A DNA stretch of 5,269 nt from Candidatus Dojkabacteria bacterium (lineage in GTDB: Bacteria > Patescibacteriota > Dojkabacteria > B142 > OLB20), in NCBI GenBank assembly GCA_020429485.1, contig JAGQLK010000092.1:1-5269 (forward strand), written 5' to 3'. Below are positions 1-5,269 of the stretch, in pieces; the first letter of the stretch is position 1; every line of letters begins with the position of its first letter. Both the position numbers and the translations under genes were made by a program. The notes below the pieces were generated by a model. It ran no database searches, was not told the DNA's origin, and worked only from the letters and a program-made list of their open reading frames with translations.

Positions 1-1371
1 TTTTTTTTTAGCTATAACTTTAATTTGAGTTAATTCTTCAAACCCGTATCTCCCATGCTCTCTACCTATACCTGAATATTTATAGCCTCCAAATGGATTA
101 AAAGGCTTGATATAACTTACCCCATTAACGCTTACCATACCTGATTCTAGTCTCTGAATCATTCTTTCAATTCTCTCGCTATCGTTTGTAAATAGATACG
201 CACCCAGCCCATAAGAAGTATTATTTGCGAGTTCTATTGCCTCTTCTTCTGTTGAGAAAGTAATAATCGGTAAAACAGGAGCGAATACTTCTTCTTGCAT
301 CACTCTCATATCCAGATTCACATTTTTGAGTATTGTTGGTTCATAAAACGCTCCACCTAGTTTTTCTTCTAGGCTGTTGCCACCTGTAATTATTTCAGCT
401 CCTTTATTCACTGCATCTTCAACCTGATCAATCACTGTTTCTAGTTGTCTCTTAGCTACAAGTGGACCAATATTAGTTTCTTCATCTAAAGCATCACCAA
501 TTTTCTTGCCCTCAAATTGAGCTTTGAGTCTTTCAAGTACTTCTTCTTGGAGAGATTCGTGGACTATAAGTCTCTTGAGTCCATCACAGCATTGTCCAGA
601 ATTAAATAATCTATTATCACACACATTATTAATAGCTATATCAAGATCAGCGTCATCAAAAATTATGCCTGGAGCAGAGCCACCCAATTCCATTACTGCT
701 TTAATAAATTTCTTTCCAGCCTTTTCATATAAGTACTTACCTACTTTTGTACTTCCTGTTAGTGCAATTAGGTCAATATCAGCACTTGTAAGTAGATCTC
801 CCAGTTTTCCATCTCCATAAACAGCATCAAACACTCCTTCTGGTAGATGCTTGTGTATTATTTTTGTAATTAATTGAGAAGAAAGTGGGCATTCTTCGGA
901 ATGCTTCATGATTACAACATTTCCTACTACTAAACTCTGTAGAGCTCCCCAAATTACATTTGCGAAAGGGAAATTCCAAGGTAAAATTACTGCAGCAACA
1001 CCTATTGGCTCTCTTACGACATAATGAATTACTTTTTCATCTTCATAAGTAATTTCTGGTGCAAGATATTTCTCTGCATTATCAAAGTACCAATTAGCAA
1101 AGTTTATAGAATCATCCACATCATAGAGTGCATCATTTATTGGTATACCCATTTCTTTAGACTGAATCTCTGCTAGTTCTTTTTTGTTTTGTCCTAATTC
1201 AATAAAAGCTGCACGTAATAATTGTATTCTTTCTTGTAAAGGTGTATTTCTCCAAGTTACTTTAGCCTCATGAGCTATTTGAATTTTCCGTGCTAATTCC
1301 TCTGGTGTTGTGATCTCTACTTCTCCTATCTCTTTATAGTTGCTAGGGTTTATCGAAATTAACTTTGCCAT
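1..1371 (-). CDS. NAD(P)+-dependent aldehyde dehydrogenase (succinate-semialdehyde dehydrogenase-like), 3' end cut off by the window
   Basis: Oxidises an aldehyde to the carboxylic acid with NAD(P)+ in the cytoplasm. The frame is open for 457 codons from ATG at 1371 and runs off base 1. The family is usually about 455-490 residues, so little is missing. Visible family motifs are PWNFP (131-135, with oxyanion Asn133), Lys156 and Glu159 in IMKHSEE, the Rossmann segment LTGSTKVG (204-211), ELGG with general base Glu228, FNSGQCC with nucleophile Cys262, EEVFAPV (360-366) and FGGYKYSGIGRE (427-438). Glu159 sits where NAD-preferring enzymes bind the adenosine ribose, which weakly favours NAD+. The KH in place of the usual KP is also found in YneI/Sad-type succinate-semialdehyde dehydrogenases, but the substrate cannot be fixed from sequence. 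An in-frame TAA lies 14 codons upstream with no other start between, so this ATG is secure although no Shine-Dalgarno precedes it. It lies 92 bases downstream of the tRNA-binding gene on the same strand and may be co-transcribed. The visible end is three Lys codons in an A9 run. Confidence 0.95.
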   Translation of the reverse strand, partial: MAKLISINPSNYKEIGEVEITTPEELARKIQIAHEAKVTWRNTPLQERIQLLRAAFIELGQNKKELAEIQSKEMGIPINDALYDVDDSINFANWYFDNAEKYLAPEITYEDEKVIHYVVREPIGVAAVILPWNFPFANVIWGALQSLVVGNVVIMKHSEECPLSSQLITKIIHKHLPEGVFDAVYGDGKLGDLLTSADIDLIALTGSTKVGKYLYEKAGKKFIKAVMELGGSAPGIIFDDADLDIAINNVCDNRLFNSGQCCDGLKRLIVHESLQEEVLERLKAQFEGKKIGDALDEETNIGPLVAKRQLETVIDQVEDAVNKGAEIITGGNSLEEKLGGAFYEPTILKNVNLDMRVMQEEVFAPVLPIITFSTEEEAIELANNTSYGLGAYLFTNDSERIERMIQRLESGMVSVNGVSYIKPFNPFGGYKYSGIGREHGRYGFEELTQIKVIAKKK

Positions 1372-1463
1372 GTTAAGAAAGAATAAAAAATTAGAATAAA
1401 AAATATTTTGTTAGTATCTGCGCGATGACATAGTACAGATCTATCTTGTTTACTGCCTCTATA

Positions 1464-1811
1464 TTATCCTGCTCTTACGCCATTAGGTACTTCCTTTTCA
1501 GGTACAGCGAGTACGGGAGTTATTTTATCTTGATAACCGATGTCAAAAAGCATACCTTCACTTTCTATACCCATAATTGTTCTTGGTGCAAGATTAACAA
1601 CAAATAATGCTTGCAGTCCAATTATTTCCGATGGATTTTCTCTCTCCTGTTTCATGCCAACTACAATTGTTCTTTTGAATTCACCGAAATCAACTTCTAA
1701 TTTAACTAGTTTATCACTCTCAGTGATATCTTCTACTGCAAGGATTTCGCCTACGCGGATATCTATTTTATCTAGTTCTTGAAATTCAATGGTTGGTTTA
1801 ATGTCTTTCAT
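1464..1811 (-). CDS. Stand-alone tRNA-binding OB-fold protein (MetRS C-terminal domain / Trbp111 / CsaA-like)
   Basis: This is a 115-residue protein made almost entirely of one tRNA_bind (EMAP-II-like) OB fold. The family binds tRNA structure without strong sequence specificity, as the C-terminal appendix of bacterial methionyl-tRNA synthetase or as free dimers (Trbp111, CsaA). Recognisable segments are LDKIDIRVGEIL (13-24), SDKLVKLEVDFGE (32-44), RTIVVGM (47-53), NLAPRTIMGIESEGM (73-87) and the closing EKEVPNGVRAG (105-115). GIESEGML resembles the MetRS-type domain more than CsaA. No synthetase catalytic part is attached. An in-frame TGA upstream leaves ATG 1811 as the only normal start. No ribosome-binding site precedes it; the 15 bases before the ATG read AAACTCAAGCATACC. 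The start is 38 bases from that of the divergent methyltransferase. Whether it serves a separate MetRS that lacks this domain, or acts as an RNA chaperone, cannot be decided here. Confidence 0.93.
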   Translation of the reverse strand: MKDIKPTIEFQELDKIDIRVGEILAVEDITESDKLVKLEVDFGEFKRTIVVGMKQERENPSEIIGLQALFVVNLAPRTIMGIESEGMLFDIGYQDKITPVLAVPEKEVPNGVRAG

Positions 1812-1830
1812 GGTATGCTTGAGTTTATTG

Positions 1831-1839
1831 ATTATAGCA
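1831..1839 (-). promoter_or_regulatory. Extended -10 promoter element for the tRNA-binding protein gene
   Basis: On the minus strand the 38-base divergent gap reads TGCTATAAT, a perfect TATAAT with the TGn extension typical of promoters that can manage with a poor -35. No good -35 stands 17 bases upstream. Transcription would start roughly 12 bases before the ATG at 1811, giving a very short leader, in keeping with the missing Shine-Dalgarno. The match to consensus is seen directly; activity is inferred. No comparable element was found for the plus-strand methyltransferase in the same gap. Confidence 0.45.
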
Positions 1840-1849
1840 AAATATCAAG

Positions 1850-2488
1850 ATGATAACTTATGATCAAACTAAATATTTAGATGGGCTTAAGCTAAAAGGA
1901 GATTCTGATGGTCACATTGTGGCGAATTATCAAATAGTATCTGAGCACGTAGCAAAAAGACTTTCATCAAAGCATCAAAGTGAAGACATATTAGAGGTAT
2001 GCTGTGGCATAGGTGCTACAACGATATTCCTAGCAAAAACATTCTCTAATGTTATTGCAGTAGATCTGAATGGTAAAAGAATAGATTTAGCTAAAGAAAA
2101 CTTGCAAAGTTTAGGACTAAGTAATGTGAACCTTATTAATTCTGATATATTTGATTTAGATATGAAATCAATAAGAGAAAAGTACCAGACTAATGTTGTA
2201 TATACAGATGTTGAATGGACTATTTCTGGCCTTTACGGTCAAGATCATGCAAATCATATTACAGATACAAGTCCAGCAACTGATAAGCTTTTTCATTTCT
2301 TAAGTAAAAATATTACGAACAATATTTGTATGAGGCTACCAAAGACAATCGATATTACTGAGCTAAGACATCTCTTGAAGTGTGAAATTGAAAAGGTATA
2401 TAAAAACAATAAACTGTCATTTATTAACTGCTATTTTGGGGATTTAGTTGAGCACAAACAAAGTGAATTTAGATTTGAATGGGATTAA
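1850..2488 (+). CDS. TGS1-like (RNA cap guanine-N2 methyltransferase family) class I SAM methyltransferase
   Basis: This 212-residue Rossmann-fold methyltransferase resembles the catalytic domain of eukaryotic trimethylguanosine synthase (TGS1, Methyltransf_15) along its length. It has the leader KYLDGLKLKGDSDG then IVSEHVAKRLS (8-39), SAM motif I ILEVCCGIGATT (47-58), motif II VIAVDLNGKRIDLAKENL (68-85), NSDIFDLD (97-104), the strand NVVYTDVEW (115-123), LSKNITNNICMRLPK (151-165) and the tail NNKLSFINCYFGDL (186-199). From memory, TGS1 has FDDGIKLD, SPPWGGP, KKITNNI and NNKL..I.AYFGDL at the matching places. The catalytic SPPW is here TDVEW: Trp123 is kept but both prolines are lost, so substrate and even activity are uncertain. 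Bacteria have no m7G cap, so a tRNA, rRNA or other guanine target is more likely; RsmD- or Trm-type enzymes are more distant alternatives. An in-frame TAG five codons upstream fixes ATG 1850, which has no Shine-Dalgarno. Its TAA overlaps the stop of the convergent gene. Confidence 0.9.
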   Translation: MITYDQTKYLDGLKLKGDSDGHIVANYQIVSEHVAKRLSSKHQSEDILEVCCGIGATTIFLAKTFSNVIAVDLNGKRIDLAKENLQSLGLSNVNLINSDIFDLDMKSIREKYQTNVVYTDVEWTISGLYGQDHANHITDTSPATDKLFHFLSKNITNNICMRLPKTIDITELRHLLKCEIEKVYKNNKLSFINCYFGDLVEHKQSEFRFEWD

Positions 2489-3252
2489 ATCCTCTCCCCT
2501 ATAAAAAATTCCGTCCAGCCGTTTCCGACTTCATTAAAGACGAGGCAAATATCTATATCAAGATTGCTTTTTAGATATATCCAGATGTTTCTTAACTTAT
2601 CATCAAATATTGCTTCAGGAAAGAGCCTTTTAAATGTTAAATAATCTGTATTTACAGCCACATCAATTTGTATAAGAGGTTTAGATGTTTTTAAGAAGTT
2701 AACAATCTCAAATTTAGGTGTTCGGTCTATTTTATAATTAATATCAGAGCTATGGTTTAGCTCTGACTCAGTACCAGGTATAACGAAAAACCAATTACTC
2801 TCTTTTGGAAAATGATGTATCAATGTTAGATTACTTAAGGTATCCACAAGTGAGCTTATAGCTGGATTAATGCCTTCAATCCAGGGAATATTTACTCCGA
2901 GATGATCACATTTAACTATTTTTATTTGTTCAGAACTTATTCTATTTCTTAGATCAGCTAACTCTATCGCGGTATACTTTTCATAACTATCCCATTGTTT
3001 CCCGGTAGTATTTCTAATTTCAATTTTAGAGATTAATTTATCATCACTCATGAAATGAACTTCAGGTATTTCTATATTTGAAGAAAAATCAATTAGTGTA
3101 TAAGGATTGTAGCTAGAATCATTAACTGGAAATGTTACAGATGTTGAGTTAATGCTAAAAGCACTAAAAAGATCTATAAACAAGTTGTTATTTAGGAAAG
3201 TATTTTCTGGTAATTTGATCTCGATACTTGTGATTGTATTATCTAGCTGCAC
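2485..3252 (-). CDS. Hypothetical 255-residue cytoplasmic protein, coupled to the surface-protein gene
   Basis: I do not recognise this protein with confidence. It has no signal peptide or membrane segment, is rich in Asn, Ile and Ser, and is probably a soluble alpha/beta protein. The first about 105 residues look like one beta-rich half. The second half begins KCDHLGVNIPW (114-124) and contains WFFVIPGTESE (154-164), RTPKFEIVNF (177-186), KPLIQIDVAV (191-200), LFPEAIFDDKLRNIWIYL (210-227) and CLVFNEVGNGWTEFF (236-250). The DHLGVNI ... FEIV spacing loosely recalls glyoxalase/VOC modules, but I see no proven metal site. The start is GTG at 3252, the only normal start after an in-frame TGA, lying inside the last codons of the upstream surface-protein gene (14-base overlap). 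This suggests translational coupling, since no Shine-Dalgarno is present. Its stop shares TTAA with the convergent methyltransferase. Internal Met68 is an alternative start but would discard a well-formed quarter of the protein. Confidence 0.85.
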   Translation of the reverse strand: MQLDNTITSIEIKLPENTFLNNNLFIDLFSAFSINSTSVTFPVNDSSYNPYTLIDFSSNIEIPEVHFMSDDKLISKIEIRNTTGKQWDSYEKYTAIELADLRNRISSEQIKIVKCDHLGVNIPWIEGINPAISSLVDTLSNLTLIHHFPKESNWFFVIPGTESELNHSSDINYKIDRTPKFEIVNFLKTSKPLIQIDVAVNTDYLTFKRLFPEAIFDDKLRNIWIYLKSNLDIDICLVFNEVGNGWTEFFIGERI

Positions 3253-5155
3253 GTTGGTAGATGAGATTGGGTAAATTCAATTGCTTTTGTATAAAATATA
3301 CAGCAATTGAAGTAAAAGCAAGTAGAGACATAATATAAGAATCTCCTGTTTGTGCTAGTGGTGCCTGTGCAAGTATTATTAGTTCAACATCATCCTGAAT
3401 AGTGACAATTATTATATCTTCCATATAATCGCTCTGATAACCATCTGGGAATTCGATACGTAATACATAATTGCCAGGAGGTAGACCTCCAAAAACAAAA
3501 TTACCATCAATATCTGTATAAACTGAGTCTACTTCGTTACCATTTTCATCTAAGAGTATTATACGTAGGTCAGGAATACCATCTTCGTTCATATCAAAAC
3601 TCATATTTTTATTATCATCGAGAATGATCTTGCCTGTTATACCTCCAGTAGTTGTAAGATACTCGGCTGCAAAAGAAGTAAGCGTTGGAGTTGAACTTGG
3701 ATTATCTGTAGACAATTCAATCACAATGCAGATCTGGTTATTTGTTATATTGAAGCTAGATAAATCCACATTACCATCTGTGCTTGATTGTTGAGAAGCA
3801 AGTTCTGTTTCGTCTGTGCAGTCGTTGTTGGTATTACTATCTTGCTCGTATACAGTGTAATTTATGTAATTGCGAGCATTAAGGATCTCGCTGACATCGA
3901 TATTTGTCCACTTATCAAAATCTTGAACAGGAGCATTTAAATTATAGCTAAGGGTTTTGGTTGATGAATAATATCCATTCAAATATATATAGTCGGGTCT
4001 ATAATTAGCTCCAGAACCATGCCAATTGGCTGCGACAATGTCTGTACTTCCATTCCCATCAACATCAGCTACATTGATATCATAAGTTGAGCCAGCACCA
4101 AACATTTGCATTGGAGTCCATGTGCCATCTCCATTGTTAAAGTAGACATAATTGTTTTGTGAGCTACCCCAGGAGCCATTTGCTACTATGACATCATCAT
4201 AGGTATTACCATCTACATCAAAAATGATTAGGTCATTAGTATTTAGTGCGCCGAATTCATTGCTTGGAGTCCAGCTTGTATTATTATTGTTAGTGTATAG
4301 TAGGTTCTGCCCATGCAACCCAACTACGAAATCCCAATCATTATCTTTGTCATAATCAATCACTTCTATGTCACCAACTGTTAATGATGTGATACTGTAA
4401 TTTGTATAGGTACCATTACCGTTATTAATTCTATAAGTAGACGTTCCGGAATATTCACCCTTAAGTGCATCAAGGTCTCCATCAGAATCTATGTCAAATA
4501 AATCAAGTTCCATTGTGTTACCTCCTCCGAAAATAGCAGACGAAGTAAATGTTCCATCACCGTTATTTATATACTGAAAATTGGTAGAAACTGTTGGATT
4601 AATGACATCCATCAAGCCATCTTTATTAATGTCCATAATGTATGCATCTGTTGTGGTTCCAGCACCAAATTGTTGTGTCTGTGTGAATGTATGGTCTCCG
4701 TTGTTTAAGTAAAGATAGTTGTTTGATGTACCTCCAAAGAAACTACCGTAATTGCCTACCATAACATCTAGGTATCCATTGCCATCAAAGTCATGTAAGT
4801 CCACTGCCCATGCACTTGTAAGTCCTAATTCATCAGCCTCTGTCCAAGTTCCATCACCATTATTCCAATATATTTTATTTTGAAGGCTTATATTAAAAGT
4901 GTAGTTAAAAGTGCCCACAACTGCATCTAGATCGCCATCATTATCTAAATCGCCCATCTCTATATCCATACTGTCTCCAGTATAGAAAGCCTCTACTTGC
5001 AGATAGTCATCAATATAATCTAGCTGCTCATTGAGATTTACAAATGGTATGGATTTCTCATAGGTTAGTGCGGATACTTCTCCAGCAGCAAATACACCTA
5101 ACAGTGTAGATATGAAAAACGTACTGAATAATAAAAGCCTAAATCTATTGGCCAT
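3239..5155 (-). CDS. Secreted seven-repeat VCBS/FG-GAP beta-propeller surface protein with SdrD/Cna-B-like domain and LAQTG sortase signal
   Basis: This is a 638-residue exported surface protein, probably an adhesin or binding protein; its ligand is unknown. A Sec signal peptide (charged N-region MANRFR, hydrophobic 7-24) has a likely cleavage after VSA (27-29). Residues about 58-395 hold seven VCBS/FG-GAP units with calcium loops at 69-77, 122-130, 175-183, 221-229, 267-275, 313-321 and 364-372, fitting one seven-bladed integrin-alpha-like propeller. A Ser/Thr/Asn-rich beta-sandwich-like part follows (about 400-500), with Cys446 and Cys476 possibly disulfide-bonded. Next is an SdrD/Cna-B-like domain (about 505-590) with a DMNEDGIPD loop and a GLPPGNYVLRI strand. 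The end is LAQTG (600-604), a hydrophobic stretch 607-622 and a tail with basic residues, the layout of a sortase substrate. An in-frame TGA upstream fixes ATG 5155; there is no Shine-Dalgarno. Its 3' end overlaps the next gene by 14 bases. Confidence 0.95.
   Translation of the reverse strand: MANRFRLLLFSTFFISTLLGVFAAGEVSALTYEKSIPFVNLNEQLDYIDDYLQVEAFYTGDSMDIEMGDLDNDGDLDAVVGTFNYTFNISLQNKIYWNNGDGTWTEADELGLTSAWAVDLHDFDGNGYLDVMVGNYGSFFGGTSNNYLYLNNGDHTFTQTQQFGAGTTTDAYIMDINKDGLMDVINPTVSTNFQYINNGDGTFTSSAIFGGGNTMELDLFDIDSDGDLDALKGEYSGTSTYRINNGNGTYTNYSITSLTVGDIEVIDYDKDNDWDFVVGLHGQNLLYTNNNNTSWTPSNEFGALNTNDLIIFDVDGNTYDDVIVANGSWGSSQNNYVYFNNGDGTWTPMQMFGAGSTYDINVADVDGNGSTDIVAANWHGSGANYRPDYIYLNGYYSSTKTLSYNLNAPVQDFDKWTNIDVSEILNARNYINYTVYEQDSNTNNDCTDETELASQQSSTDGNVDLSSFNITNNQICIVIELSTDNPSSTPTLTSFAAEYLTTTGGITGKIILDDNKNMSFDMNEDGIPDLRIILLDENGNEVDSVYTDIDGNFVFGGLPPGNYVLRIEFPDGYQSDYMEDIIIVTIQDDVELIILAQAPLAQTGDSYIMSLLAFTSIAVYFIQKQLNLPNLIYQRAAR
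3242..3358 (-). other. C-terminal cell-wall sorting signal (LAQTG, hydrophobic segment, charged tail)
   Basis: The last 39 residues of the surface protein begin with LAQTG, then a hydrophobic run (YIMSLLAFTSIAVYFI) and a tail carrying Lys and three Arg (QKQ...YQRAAR). This is the three-part signal of sortase substrates. Ala at the second position matches the LAxTG preference known for class E sortases rather than the LPxTG of class A. The tail is longer than usual, about 16 residues after the hydrophobic run. No sortase gene is in the window. Confidence 0.7.
3971..4984 (-). repeat. Seven tandem VCBS/FG-GAP coding repeats
   Basis: Seven diverged units encode a D-x-D-x-[DN]-x-x-x-D calcium loop followed by a hydrophobic strand. 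Loop-to-loop spacing is 53, 53, 46, 46, 46 and 51 residues. Between loops comes a second shared element of the NNGDGTWT type (clear near 98, 151, 197, 244 and 340; degenerate NNNNTSWT near 289). Loops 5 (DYDKDNDWD) and 6 (DVDGNTYDD) lack the central glycine or acidic residue and are the least canonical. The units are similar as protein but well diverged as DNA, so recent duplication is unlikely. Confidence 0.85.
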
Positions 5156-5208
5156 AAATATAATGATATTAAATCAACTGATAAATTCAAAAGGAGTGCA
5201 TTTATATT

Positions 5209-5237
5209 ATTGTAGACTTTTCTTATAATGAGGTAAA
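5209..5237 (-). promoter_or_regulatory. Probable sigma-70-type promoter of the surface-protein operon
   Basis: On the minus strand, TTTACC (5232-5237) and TACAAT (5209-5214) are separated by exactly 17 bases. They match the -35 consensus at 4 of 6 positions and the -10 at 5 of 6. Transcription would begin near 5202, leaving a leader of about 47 bases before ATG 5155. The leader has no Shine-Dalgarno. The surrounding 5156-5269 is otherwise AT-rich, non-coding sequence. Confidence 0.45.
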
Positions 5238-5269
5238 TATATTTTTTATTAAATACTCATGGAATATAA

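Noticed and set aside
1..9. T-run at the left edge as a rho-independent terminator
   Set aside because: It reads as A on the coding strand of the dehydrogenase and no GC-rich hairpin lies beside it.
524..820. Plus-strand open frame of 98 codons
   Set aside because: It lies wholly antisense to the aldehyde dehydrogenase, whose catalytic motifs are encoded there; its Ser-rich composition is typical of a shadow frame.
1372..1463. Promoter or terminator in the gap before the aldehyde dehydrogenase
   Set aside because: TCTAAT could be a -10 for the minus strand, but no matching -35 stands at 16-18 bases and no stable hairpin was seen; co-transcription from upstream is as likely.
1540..1782. Plus-strand open frame of 80 codons
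   Set aside because: It is antisense to the well-conserved tRNA-binding domain and has low-complexity Ser/Ile/Leu composition.
2482..2492. GGATT-A-AATCC palindrome as a bidirectional terminator
   Set aside because: The loop would be one base and no U-run follows the stem on either strand, so a stable terminator hairpin is not supported.
5189..5269. AAGGAG at 5191-5196 followed by a frame open to the right edge (from 5200)
   Set aside because: There is no ATG, GTG or TTG start at suitable spacing in that frame, and the motif overlaps the leader of the opposite gene; the match is probably chance.
1..5269. UGA recoded as glycine, as in Gracilibacteria/Absconditabacteria
   Set aside because: No in-frame TGA occurs in any of the five genes despite many glycines, and TGA serves as the in-frame stop just upstream of three starts.
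1..5269. CRISPR array, tRNA or rRNA genes, insertion sequences
   Set aside because: No regularly spaced direct repeats, cloverleaf with CCA-type end, rRNA-like stretch, transposase or terminal inverted repeats were seen; the only repeats are the protein-level VCBS units.

Overview
This AT-rich window reads as tightly packed bacterial DNA with five protein-coding genes and almost no spare sequence. The genes use the standard code: every stop seen is TAA, and no in-frame TGA appears in long glycine-rich frames. None of the five starts has a Shine-Dalgarno sequence. Together with a sortase-type surface protein, small gaps and overlapping ends, this fits a Candidate Phyla Radiation (Patescibacteria) genome. 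That placement is an inference; a low-GC Gram-positive is not excluded.

Layout from left to right. Bases 1-1371 (minus) hold nearly all of an NAD(P)+-dependent aldehyde dehydrogenase whose 3' end is cut by the window edge. A 92-base gap with no clear element separates it from 1464-1811 (minus), a stand-alone tRNA-binding OB-fold protein like the C-terminal domain of methionyl-tRNA synthetase. It is divergent, across only 38 bases, from 1850-2488 (plus). That gene encodes a class I SAM methyltransferase whose whole length resembles the catalytic domain of eukaryotic trimethylguanosine synthase (TGS1, cap guanine-N2 methyltransferase). It ends tail to tail with 2485-3252 (minus), an unrecognised 255-residue protein, sharing a TTAA that is the stop of both. 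That protein starts at a GTG inside the end of 3239-5155 (minus), a secreted protein with seven VCBS/FG-GAP calcium-loop repeats, an SdrD/Cna-B-like domain and an LAQTG sorting signal. Bases 5156-5269 are non-coding and carry a probable promoter for that surface-protein operon.

How the genes may work together: the two rightmost minus-strand genes look like a translationally coupled unit displaying a propeller adhesin. The divergent pair in the middle are both RNA-type proteins (a tRNA binder and a guanine-N2-type methyltransferase) and could share control. The dehydrogenase is ordinary metabolism and may be co-transcribed with the tRNA-binding gene. The most notable item is the TGS1-like methyltransferase, because bacteria have no trimethylguanosine cap and the catalytic motif is altered.
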